Origin: Burkholderia sp. Ac-20365 | GTDB taxonomy: Bacteria; Pseudomonadota; Gammaproteobacteria; Burkholderiales; Burkholderiaceae | DNA: 64,000 nucleotides | Assembly (NCBI RefSeq): GCF_017104715.1 | Contig: NZ_JAAGPI010000002.1 | Span: 434,001-498,000, forward strand | Direction: 5' to 3' | Shown here: one piece after another, positions 8,586 to 16,464 of the stretch | How the letters are laid out: every line of letters starts with the position of its first letter | How positions within the stretch are numbered: the stretch's first letter is position 1 | Position numbers and translations under genes: made by a program | Notes under the pieces: generated by a model | Databases searched by the model: none | What the model was told of the DNA's origin: nothing | Seen by the model: only the letters and a program-made list of their open reading frames with translations

Positions 8586-9332
8586 ATGTCAGGGCTTGGA
8601 AAGCGGTTGGTCGTCGAAAGTGCTGGCACGGCGTGGCTCGTGTTCGTTGGATGCGGCACTGCTGTGCTCAACGCTGGGGCGCAGGGCAATAGCGTTCTTG
8701 CGGTGCCGCTCGCATTCGGCCTGGCGCTGGCAACGGCGACTTACGTGCTGGGGCGCTTTTCTGGCGCGCACTTCAATCCTGCCGTCACCGTCGGTTTCGT
8801 GACCGCGCAGCGCTTTCCGGTTCGCGATCTCGCGCCCTATATTGCCGCGCAGGTACTCGGCGCGGTCGCGGGGGCGGCATTGCTCGTGTACATCGCCAGC
8901 GGACGCCCCGGTTTCGCACTCGCAGCCAGCGAACTGGGCACAAATGGGTACGGCGATCATTCTCCCTCCGACTATCCGCTTCATTCCGCACTGGCCGTCG
9001 AGATCACGATGTCGTTCGCGTTCGTGCTGGCGCGCATGCTGGTGTCCAAGGGCAGATCGGCAAACCTGATCGGGCCGCTCGTCGCCGGCTTGTGGCTGAT
9101 GCTGAGCTACGTCGTCGCCACGCCTATCACCAACGGATCGTTGAATCCCGCGCGGTCGACCGGGCCGGCTCTGTTCGTCGGCGATTGGGCGCTCGACCAG
9201 TTGTGGCTATTCTGGGCGGCTCCACTTGCGGGCGGCGTGCTCGCCGGCTTGCTGCATTCGCGTCTGTTCCGTCATCCGCGTAGTGTCTTCGCGAGCCCGG
9301 CCGGCGAGAACCGGCCGGGCGAGTCTGCGTGA
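8586..9332 (+). CDS. Aquaporin (AqpZ-like MIP family channel)
   Basis: A 248-aa channel of the MIP family with six membrane helices and both NPA loops (HFNPAVTVG and SLNPARS). It is co-linear with E. coli AqpZ along its length. I chose the ATG at 8586 because GGGAGG precedes it (8576-8581) and because it gives the family N-terminus; the open frame extends upstream. Compared with E. coli AqpZ from memory, the selectivity-filter Phe and Arg are kept, but the His position is Tyr and the Thr before the second NPA is Gly. Transport may therefore differ from plain water. It ends 10 bp before the hybrid kinase start. Confidence 0.86.
   Translation: MSGLGKRLVVESAGTAWLVFVGCGTAVLNAGAQGNSVLAVPLAFGLALATATYVLGRFSGAHFNPAVTVGFVTAQRFPVRDLAPYIAAQVLGAVAGAALLVYIASGRPGFALAASELGTNGYGDHSPSDYPLHSALAVEITMSFAFVLARMLVSKGRSANLIGPLVAGLWLMLSYVVATPITNGSLNPARSTGPALFVGDWALDQLWLFWAAPLAGGVLAGLLHSRLFRHPRSVFASPAGENRPGESA
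9295..9320 (+). other. Perfect GC-rich hairpin at the aquaporin 3' end
   Basis: GCCCGGCCGG (9295-9304) and CCGGCCGGGC (9311-9320) form a perfect 10-bp stem with loop CGAGAA. It lies in the last codons of the aquaporin gene and ends about 22 bases before the kinase start. No T-run follows, so it is not an ordinary terminator. It may act on RNA stability or coupling between the two genes. Confidence 0.6.
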
Positions 9333-9342
9333 GTGGGCGCCC

Positions 9343-12300
9343 ATGTACTCTTTGCGCTCTCCGCTCCGTTTCTATCCCAATTCCATGCATTGCGGCTGGT
9401 TGCCCAAAATTCGACGGGCGCTGGTCGCAGGTCTCTCGCTCCTGCTGCTGCAACTTGGCGCTATGCAGCTGGCCCAAGCCGCAGATGAAGGTCGGACGTC
9501 CACTTTTCCTTCGAAACTCACAGTCGGGGTGCTTGCCAACGGGTGGTCGCCGTTCGAGATGTTCGAGCAGGGCAGGCTGACGGGGCTGAGCGTCGACTAT
9601 CTGCGCGCAATTGTCGGCCCAGACGTCGACATCACGACGAAAACTTTTCCAGACATGGAACAGTTGCTTGCGGCAGCGTGCGCAAATCAGGTCGACGTGC
9701 TGACGAGCCTCGCGCGCACGCCGGAACGCGAGCATTGCCTGTCGTTCACAGTGCCTTACTTCCGCGGCTCGACTTCCGTCGTGACGCTCGCGAGCAACGC
9801 GATGGCGTTATCAGGGCAGACGCAGGTGCAGAAGGCGCGCGTTGCCGTCGAACGTGGCTTTGCGCTCGGCAATGTGCTGCGCGACCGCTTTCCTCGCGCC
9901 AGTATCGATAGCTTTGCCGATACGCTCTCCGCGCTACGCGCGATCAAGGACGGTGAGGACGACGTGTACTTCGGCTTCACGCCCGCCGTGCGCCAGTATC
10001 TGGCCGACCCGGAGTTCCGAAGCCTGAGCATCGCGTTCGAGGAAACGGGCCAGGTGAGCGAGATGCGCATCGCCGTGCCCATCGCGAAAAGCGAGTTGCG
10101 CGACAAACTGGATCGCGGACTGGCGGCGTTACATCCGGAGGACGAAGCGGCGATACGGGCGCGTTGGCTCGGTGGCAGCTTTGACACACGGCCCGCGTCG
10201 GGCGCAACGAATCTTGTTCTGAGCCGCGAAGAGCAGGCGTGGCTGCGAGCGCTGCCGCCGCTGTCCGTCGGCTTCGACAGCGATTGGGCGCCTTTCAGCA
10301 AGCTCGACGAGATGGGCCGGCCCTCGGGCATTGCTGCTGACTACCTCGACTATTTGAGCCGCTCGCTCGGCGTCAAATTTCATCGGGCGGTGGCGAAGGA
10401 CTGGTCCGCCACGCTCGCCGAATTCGACAGCGGTAACGTCGCGCTGCTCGCTACGGCAGCGCGCGACGATCCGCAAGTTCGCAACGCTACTTTCACTCAC
10501 GCCTACGAAACCTATCCGCTCGTCATCGTCGCTCGCGAGGCCGAGCCCGTCGCGCGCAGCCTCAGCGATTTCGCCGCGCGCCGCGTAGTGGTGTCCTTGC
10601 ACAGCAAGGGATCGGTGCCTTTCCAGCTGTACGGCGTCGCGTCGACGCATGTGACCGTCGCGCCGAGCCTCGACGCGGCGTTGAAGCTGCTGGCCGCGGG
10701 CGGCGCCGATGCGCTGGTCGGCAACGTCGCGGAAATCGATGCTGCGTTGACGCGTCAATATGCTGGCGTATTGAAGGTTGTCGGTACGGTGCGTGAGGCG
10801 GACGGCGTCGGCTTTGCGGTCCGTGGCGATCTTGCGCCGCTGGCGGGGCTGATCGACCGCGCGTTGCTGGCGATGCCTCCGTTGGAGCGGCAGCGTATCC
10901 GCCAGAAGTGGGTGACGGGCGACACACAGCCCAGAGGTGGTTGGAGCGTGACTGCGTTGCGGCTGTTGCCCGTGCTGATCGGCATAGGCGTCGTGCTGCT
11001 GGTAACTTTGCGCGCCTATATCTTGTTGCAGCGCGAAGTCCGGCGTCGTGAGCGCACCGAGCGCGAACTCGAATCGCAACTGAACTTTCAGCAGACGATG
11101 ATGGAGATGGTCCCGTATCCGCTCGTCGCAAAAGATCTGCAAGGGCGATATCTCGGCGTGAACCGGGCATACGAACAGGCGACGGGCCTCAGGCGAGAAG
11201 CCGTCATCGGCCGCACGAGCGCGGATGTCCAGGCGTGGGGCAAGGGCAGCGGTGAGTTACTCGAGCGTTTGACACGTGATGTGCTGGATAGCGGCACGGC
11301 TACGCAGATCGAACTCGAGTTCGAAGACTGGGCCGGCGATATCCGGCACGGCCTCTTTTGCGTGTGTGCGTGCAACGGCGCTGACGGCGCGCCGCTTTGC
11401 GTGCTCGGCACACTCGTCGACATCACCGACATCCGTCGCGCTGAAAAACTGGCTGGTGAGACGCAGCGGCGTCTCGTCGATGTGACCAGCTCGTTGCCCG
11501 CGGTGGTGTTTCAACTGCGCCGGGGGCTCGATGGCACGTACACCTTCCCGTACGTCGGTGGAGACACCGAGCACCTGCTGGGTTACGACAGCACGGTCCT
11601 GATGCAGCACAACGGTCTCGATTTCAGCACGATTTCTTCGGAAGACCGTTCGGAGGTGGTGGGTGCGCTGGAGGATTCTGCCGAGTTGCAAAAGCCGCTG
11701 CATCTGGAGTTTCGGATCGAGGGCACCACGGAGCAGCGCTGGGTTCGCGCGGAATTGGTGCCGCGCCGGGAGCCGGGCGGCACGACTGTCTGGAGCGGCT
11801 ACTGGGTCGACGCGAACATCGAGCGTTTGCGCGCGGACGAACTGGCCCATGCGCGGGATCTGGCCGAAGCAGCTTCGCGCGCGAAGGACGACTTCCTCGC
11901 GATGATGAGTCACGAGATCCGCACGCCGATGAATGGCGTGCTCGGGCTGGTCGAAGTGCTCGAGCGCACGCGGCTCGATGCCGATCAGGGCGAGATGCTC
12001 GGCATGATTCACGAATCGGCAGGCGCGCTGCTGCAGATTCTCGACGATCTGCTCGACTACTCGAAGATCGAGGCGGGGCGGCTCACCATCGAATCCGAGC
12101 CCATCGATCTGCGCGATCTGGTCGATACAGCGGTTGGCCTGCTCGCCGGGCGGGCGCACGAGAAAGGTCTGAAGGTGCGCGTGGACGTCGACCCGCAAGT
12201 CGCAGCAACGCTGCGTGGCGATAGTGTTCGATTGCGACAGATCCTGTTCAATCTGATGGGCAATGCGATCAAGTTCACGCCAAACGGCGAGGTCGATGTT

Positions 12301-13806
12301 CACGTCAAGGTGGTCGAGCAGTGCGACACCGGGCAAACGGTCGAAATCACCGTCGACGATACTGGTATCGGCATCTCGCCTGAGGTTCAGGCGAGTCTGT
12401 TCGAGCCGTTCGTGCAGGCGGAATCATCGACTACCCGGCGTTTCGGTGGCACGGGTCTTGGGCTGACCATTTGCCGCAAGCTGGTCGCGTTGATGGGCGG
12501 CACGCTGTCGTTGTCGAGCACACCGCACAAAGGCACGTGCATGACGCTGCGTTTGCTGATGCCGCTGGAGACGCGGCATTACACCGCGGGCGGATTGCGC
12601 GGTAAACGCGGCATCGTCGCCACGCCGGATACTTGTGTCGCGAGGGCGCTCATGCACTTTGGCGCAGCGCTCGGCATCGAGCTGAGTTGTGCGGACGCCG
12701 GGTTTGCCGAACTGCACGATGCGCGAGCGCTGCGCGGCGTCGATCTCATTTTCGTTGGTGACGGCGTCGAACTTCCCGCGGCCGTTGCACAGTCCGGCGC
12801 GAAGATCATCAGCTTGACCGAAAAGCCAAAACCGACCGGCTACCGGATCGTCGATAACGCGGTGCGCGTCAGTATCAATCCGATCTCATGGCGTGGTTTG
12901 AGCGCTGCCTGTGCCGCCGCGTTGACGGGCCTTTCTCCGACGCCTGCACGGCAGCCCGGCGCGGGCGAAGCGGCCATCGCACCGCCGGATCGTGAGCGGG
13001 CAATCGCGTGCGGACGTCTCGTGCTCGTCGCTGAAGATCACCCGGTCAATCAGGAGTTGATCCGCCATCAGCTCGCGTTGCTCGGCTTTGCGTGCGACGT
13101 CGTCAACGACGGTGCCGAAGCGCTCGACGCATTGGATGCGACGCCGTACGGCTTTCTGATTACCGACTGCCACATGCCGCGCATGTCTGGCTACGAACTG
13201 GCACGCGCCGTACGAGAAAGGGAAGAACTAACAGATACCCGTTTGCCGATTCTGGGGATCACCGCGAACACCGCGCCCGAGGATCTGAAGGCTTGCCGCG
13301 AGGCGGGCATGGACGATTGCCTCATCAAACCGACGCGTCTTGCTACGCTGCGCGACTATCTGAGCCGCTGGTTCGGTGCGGACAACGCGCGTTACATCGC
13401 GCAAGCCGAAGCAACAGCGGTTTCCGCCCCTGAGACGCATCATGAAAGCGTCGACAGTATCGCTTTCGCGCCGGTCGATCTTAGTCAGTTGACGCAGATC
13501 TGGGGCAGCGAATCGACGGTCAAATCGTTGCTTGACGCATTCGTGTCGTCCGTCCGTGACGACATGCGTGCGTTGCCGCCGCTTCTGAACCAACCCGACG
13601 TCGCCGAGTTGCGGCAATGGCATCATCGCGTGGCTGGCGCGGTTGGCGTGTTGCAGTATCCGCCGTTGCTCGGCGCACTCGAAAACTACCGGCGCCGCTT
13701 GACCGCCGCGTCCGCTGACCAGTTGCGCAGCGAAGGCATCACGCTCGTTCGCGTGTGCAATACGATGCTCGACGGTATCGAAGAACAAGCCGCCTTGCTC
13801 GCCTGA
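9343..13806 (+). CDS. BvgS/EvgS-type hybrid sensor histidine kinase
   Basis: A 1,487-aa multi-domain sensor. Order: signal sequence, two periplasmic SBP_bac_3 (Venus flytrap) domains (about 58-270 and 307-525), one membrane helix (539-562), two PAS domains (580-697, 706-830), HisKA with H857 (MSHEIRTPMNG), HATPase_c with N box and GTGLGL (953-1075), a degenerate receiver (1087-1203), a true receiver with acceptor D1275 (LITDCHMPRMSG), and HPt with H1428. This is the unorthodox His-Asp-His phosphorelay of BvgS and EvgS, which ends on a separate response regulator. The upstream RcsB-like regulators are the likely partners. The start is uncertain: ATG 9343 or ATG 9385; the latter begins directly with a clean signal peptide (MHCGWLPKIRRAL). 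Confidence 0.92.
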   Translation: MYSLRSPLRFYPNSMHCGWLPKIRRALVAGLSLLLLQLGAMQLAQAADEGRTSTFPSKLTVGVLANGWSPFEMFEQGRLTGLSVDYLRAIVGPDVDITTKTFPDMEQLLAAACANQVDVLTSLARTPEREHCLSFTVPYFRGSTSVVTLASNAMALSGQTQVQKARVAVERGFALGNVLRDRFPRASIDSFADTLSALRAIKDGEDDVYFGFTPAVRQYLADPEFRSLSIAFEETGQVSEMRIAVPIAKSELRDKLDRGLAALHPEDEAAIRARWLGGSFDTRPASGATNLVLSREEQAWLRALPPLSVGFDSDWAPFSKLDEMGRPSGIAADYLDYLSRSLGVKFHRAVAKDWSATLAEFDSGNVALLATAARDDPQVRNATFTHAYETYPLVIVAREAEPVARSLSDFAARRVVVSLHSKGSVPFQLYGVASTHVTVAPSLDAALKLLAAGGADALVGNVAEIDAALTRQYAGVLKVVGTVREADGVGFAVRGDLAPLAGLIDRALLAMPPLERQRIRQKWVTGDTQPRGGWSVTALRLLPVLIGIGVVLLVTLRAYILLQREVRRRERTERELESQLNFQQTMMEMVPYPLVAKDLQGRYLGVNRAYEQATGLRREAVIGRTSADVQAWGKGSGELLERLTRDVLDSGTATQIELEFEDWAGDIRHGLFCVCACNGADGAPLCVLGTLVDITDIRRAEKLAGETQRRLVDVTSSLPAVVFQLRRGLDGTYTFPYVGGDTEHLLGYDSTVLMQHNGLDFSTISSEDRSEVVGALEDSAELQKPLHLEFRIEGTTEQRWVRAELVPRREPGGTTVWSGYWVDANIERLRADELAHARDLAEAASRAKDDFLAMMSHEIRTPMNGVLGLVEVLERTRLDADQGEMLGMIHESAGALLQILDDLLDYSKIEAGRLTIESEPIDLRDLVDTAVGLLAGRAHEKGLKVRVDVDPQVAATLRGDSVRLRQILFNLMGNAIKFTPNGEVDVHVKVVEQCDTGQTVEITVDDTGIGISPEVQASLFEPFVQAESSTTRRFGGTGLGLTICRKLVALMGGTLSLSSTPHKGTCMTLRLLMPLETRHYTAGGLRGKRGIVATPDTCVARALMHFGAALGIELSCADAGFAELHDARALRGVDLIFVGDGVELPAAVAQSGAKIISLTEKPKPTGYRIVDNAVRVSINPISWRGLSAACAAALTGLSPTPARQPGAGEAAIAPPDRERAIACGRLVLVAEDHPVNQELIRHQLALLGFACDVVNDGAEALDALDATPYGFLITDCHMPRMSGYELARAVREREELTDTRLPILGITANTAPEDLKACREAGMDDCLIKPTRLATLRDYLSRWFGADNARYIAQAEATAVSAPETHHESVDSIAFAPVDLSQLTQIWGSESTVKSLLDAFVSSVRDDMRALPPLLNQPDVAELRQWHHRVAGAVGVLQYPPLLGALENYRRRLTAASADQLRSEGITLVRVCNTMLDGIEEQAALLA

Positions 13807-13969
13807 CCGGCCGGTTCATTCTCTCGCTTCGCATGGCTTTGCGCCGCTGCGCGCCCGTCACGCACAGTGCTTCGAATTGCACTAGTATGTGCTGGCGCAT
13901 GGGACGGCGTCAGCTTACGCAACGTTCGTGATCCAATGTCGCCCAGCGCGCAAAGACTCGGAGAGAACA

Positions 13970-14404
13970 ATGATTGCGATTCGAAAGCTGAGCATGATTG
14001 CTGTCCTGTGGGGGCTGGCGTCGGGTGTCGCGCTGGCAGATACGGTGGAATTGAAGGCGGACCTCGAGCCGTCGAGTGAAGTGCCGCCGCGCGTGAGTCG
14101 CGGGCATGGCGCGCTGGACGCGACGTTCGACACATCGAGTAAAACGCTGAAGTGGACGGTGACTTACGAGAGCCTGTCGGGGCCTGCGACGATGGCGCAC
14201 TTCCATGGTCCCGCGCCCGTTGGACAGAACGCCAAGGTGCAGGTGCCGATCGACAAGAACGCGTTGGCCAGTCCGATCAAAGGTTCTGTGACGCTGACTG
14301 AGCAGCAGGTCACAGACCTGATGGCAGGCCAGTGGTATTTCAATGTGCACACTGCGCAGAATCCGATGGGTGAAATTCGCGGCCAGGTGTTGCCGGCGAA
14401 TTAA
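13970..14404 (+). CDS. CHRD domain secreted protein
   Basis: A 144-aa protein with a signal peptide (about 1-21, ending GVALAD) followed by one CHRD domain. CHRD is a beta-sandwich fold also found in chordin. Hallmarks are an early EVPP segment, MAHFHGPAPVGQ in the middle, and the C-terminal WYFNVHTAQNPMGEIRGQ. The start at 13970 is preceded by GGAGAG (13960-13965). Function in bacteria is poorly known; a periplasmic or secreted location is expected. A terminator follows, so it is probably a single-gene unit. Confidence 0.85.
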   Translation: MIAIRKLSMIAVLWGLASGVALADTVELKADLEPSSEVPPRVSRGHGALDATFDTSSKTLKWTVTYESLSGPATMAHFHGPAPVGQNAKVQVPIDKNALASPIKGSVTLTEQQVTDLMAGQWYFNVHTAQNPMGEIRGQVLPAN

Positions 14405-14428
14405 ACAGATCACGTCTTTGGAAACAGT

Positions 14429-14469
14429 GGCCGGAACCGTCAGCGGCGGTTCCGGCCATTTTTCTTTTC
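14429..14469 (+). terminator. Rho-independent terminator after the CHRD gene
   Basis: GGCCGGAACC (14429-14438) and GGTTCCGGCC (14448-14457) form a perfect 10-bp stem with a 9-base loop, followed by a T-rich run (14459-14468). Confidence 0.9.
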
Positions 14470-14573
14470 AAACGGCGCGGGCGCGGCCACGCTGCCAATA
14501 GAAGATGCCTTCGATCGACGCGCATCGAAAGCCACGTACCATGGCGATTCAACCCGCGACGGAGAGTGTCCCG

Positions 14574-15524
14574 ATGAGTTGGCAAAGCGCCTTGGCATGC
14601 TGGTTCCTGCGCCGTCAGTTTCATCCGCAGACGCGGCATCCGACGATCAGCGCCGAACGCGCGCGCCAGATGACGGCGAAGCGCGCCTATACGCCGCGGA
14701 TTCCGTCGGGTTGGGACCTGCACGAGCGATACGGCGAGCACGACTGGCCGATGCACGGCGAATGGCTGACGCGTATCGACGGCAAGCACACGGCGACGAT
14801 CCTCTATCTGCATGGCGGCGGTTACTACTTTTGCTCACCGCAGACGCATCGCGCGGCGTCGTTCGGTCTCGCAACGCGCAGCGGCGCGCGTGTCTTTTCG
14901 CTCGATTACCGGCTTGCGCCTGAGCACCCCTTTCCCGCCGCGCTCGACGATGCATTGGCCGCGTATCGCCAATTGATGCAGGATGGGGCAAAGCCGGAAT
15001 CGATCGTGATCGCGGGCGATTCGGCCGGCGGCGGCCTCGCGCTCGCGACGCTCGTCGCATTGCGCGACGCGGGCGAGCCATTGCCGGCGGGCGCGATCCT
15101 GTTCTCGCCGTGGACGGATCTCGCGGCGACGGGCGTTTCGCTGCAATCCAACGACGGCATCGATCCGATGTTTCATGGTCCGTCCATCGCGCGAGCCGCG
15201 AAGCTCTATCTCGCCGATACGCCTGCCACGCATCCGTACGCGTCGCCGCTCTACGCGGACCTGAAAGGCTTGCCGCCGCTCTTCATGCAGGTGAGCAGCA
15301 CGGAAGTCCTGCTCGACGATTCGCGCCGCGTCGCGGACAAGGCGCGCGCGGCGGGTGTCGAAGTCGACTTTGATATCTGGCGCAAGATGCCGCATGTGTG
15401 GCAACTGTGGGCGCCGTTCATTCCCGAAGCGCGCCGCGCGCTCGATCTCGCCGCGCGCTTCGTCGTGCGCGTGACGGATCGATCGCGCGACGTTCAACCT
15501 TCGAGCGAAACGTCGATCGTCTGA
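14574..15524 (+). CDS. Alpha/beta hydrolase of the hormone-sensitive lipase family
   Basis: A 316-aa esterase/lipase-like enzyme. It has the HSL-family oxyanion motif HGGGYYF, the nucleophile elbow GDSAGGG (catalytic Ser) and the YRLAPEHPFPAALDD segment typical of family IV. The acidic and His residues of the triad are expected in LLDDSRR and MPHVWQ. I chose the ATG at 14574 because GGAGAG lies at 14561-14566; in-frame ATGs at 14505 and 14541 lack comparable sites. The 3' end overlaps the convergent EcsC-like gene by 31 bp. The substrate is unknown; short-chain acyl esters are usual for the family. Confidence 0.87.
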   Translation: MSWQSALACWFLRRQFHPQTRHPTISAERARQMTAKRAYTPRIPSGWDLHERYGEHDWPMHGEWLTRIDGKHTATILYLHGGGYYFCSPQTHRAASFGLATRSGARVFSLDYRLAPEHPFPAALDDALAAYRQLMQDGAKPESIVIAGDSAGGGLALATLVALRDAGEPLPAGAILFSPWTDLAATGVSLQSNDGIDPMFHGPSIARAAKLYLADTPATHPYASPLYADLKGLPPLFMQVSSTEVLLDDSRRVADKARAAGVEVDFDIWRKMPHVWQLWAPFIPEARRALDLAARFVVRVTDRSRDVQPSSETSIV

Positions 15525-16336
15525 TACGCGGCCTGCACAACGTCTGTGCCGTACTGGCGTTCGAGCCGCCGCACAGTGAAGTGGCCGTGCGCGACCTGCT
15601 GGAAGTGATCGATGAACACGGTGTTGACCATCGCGCCGAGCACGGCGCCGATGGCCGGAATCGACTTCGCGGCGATCTGCTCGCTGACCTGCACGGAGAA
15701 CCGCGAGGCGATCGTGTTGAGCAAACGCAGCAGTGCCGCCGAACCGTGCGTCGAGAATCCCTTCGTAGCGATCTCCGATGACGCCTTCGACACCGCCTGC
15801 GCGAGTGCGCCGCGCATGATGAAGTAGCCGTAGTCGGCGTCATCGTCGGCTTTCGACGTGCCGCCCATGCCGAGTACCGTCAGACATTGCAACTGCGTAT
15901 CGACGGAACTCAGATCCTCGCCCTCGCTGCGCGCGATGTCGCAGATCGAGCGGAACATCAGCGTCGTCGTAACGGGCAGCTCTACAGGCAGCGCGAACAG
16001 CCCGAACGCGCCGCCCGCGGCGCCCGTCGTGGCGACTGCAAACTTGTGCAGCAGATTGCTCGGCCGGTCGCTGACGCCCACCGGCGCGCCGCCCATCGGA
16101 CGCCCGAGCGTGCGCAGCGCGATCTGCAGACATTTGCGCAGCGCGAGTTGCGTCGCGTCGTTGACCTTGTCGCTGGCAATCGACGGCATTTTCGAGATCA
16201 GCTTTTCCATCGGCGAGCCGACGATGCTTGCCAGCTTCATCGCCAGCGCCGGGCTTTCCAGCTCGTGTTTGGCGCGGCGCAAAGCGGCGAGATCGTCGGC
16301 GGAAAGCGGCGCGGCGGCGAGTGTAGTCGGTTCCAT
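15494..16336 (-). CDS. EcsC family protein
   Basis: A 280-aa protein matching the EcsC family from residue ~60 on. Features include a hydrophobic Gly/Ala-rich central segment (ATTGAAGGAFGLFALPVELP, about 102-121) followed by MFRSICDIARSEGEDLSS, and a C-terminal IPAIGAVLGAMVNTVFIDHF segment. EcsC proteins are widespread, of uncertain role, and likely membrane-associated. The gene is convergent and overlapping with the HSL-type hydrolase. Its start (ATG 16336) is divergent from the efflux pump. Confidence 0.8.
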   Translation of the reverse strand: MEPTTLAAAPLSADDLAALRRAKHELESPALAMKLASIVGSPMEKLISKMPSIASDKVNDATQLALRKCLQIALRTLGRPMGGAPVGVSDRPSNLLHKFAVATTGAAGGAFGLFALPVELPVTTTLMFRSICDIARSEGEDLSSVDTQLQCLTVLGMGGTSKADDDADYGYFIMRGALAQAVSKASSEIATKGFSTHGSAALLRLLNTIASRFSVQVSEQIAAKSIPAIGAVLGAMVNTVFIDHFQQVAHGHFTVRRLERQYGTDVVQAAYQTIDVSLEG

Positions 16337-16419
16337 GTATCTCCCTGACCTTCAGAATTATTAGCGTTCGGCGCAAAAAGCATGCTCGGACGCACGCAGC
16401 TTAGAACCATTCAGCATGC

Positions 16420-16447
16420 TATGATTCCGTATCGTTGACTCGTCAAC
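16420..16447 (+). promoter_or_regulatory. Promoter -10 and palindromic operator candidate for the efflux pump/MarR operon
   Basis: A TATGAT hexamer (16420-16425) resembles a -10 box. A perfect palindrome, GTTGACTCGTCAAC (16434-16447, 6-bp arms around TC), sits over the predicted transcription start and 17 bp before the MFS start codon. A MarR gene ends the same operon, so autoregulation through this site is the simplest reading. Confidence 0.6.
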
Positions 16448-16464
16448 AGTTGTTCCATCAAAAA

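Noticed and set aside
13806..13815. Palindrome ACCGGCCGGT at the hybrid kinase stop codon
   Set aside because: Ten bases of self-complementary GC are expected by chance in this composition, and no T-run follows.
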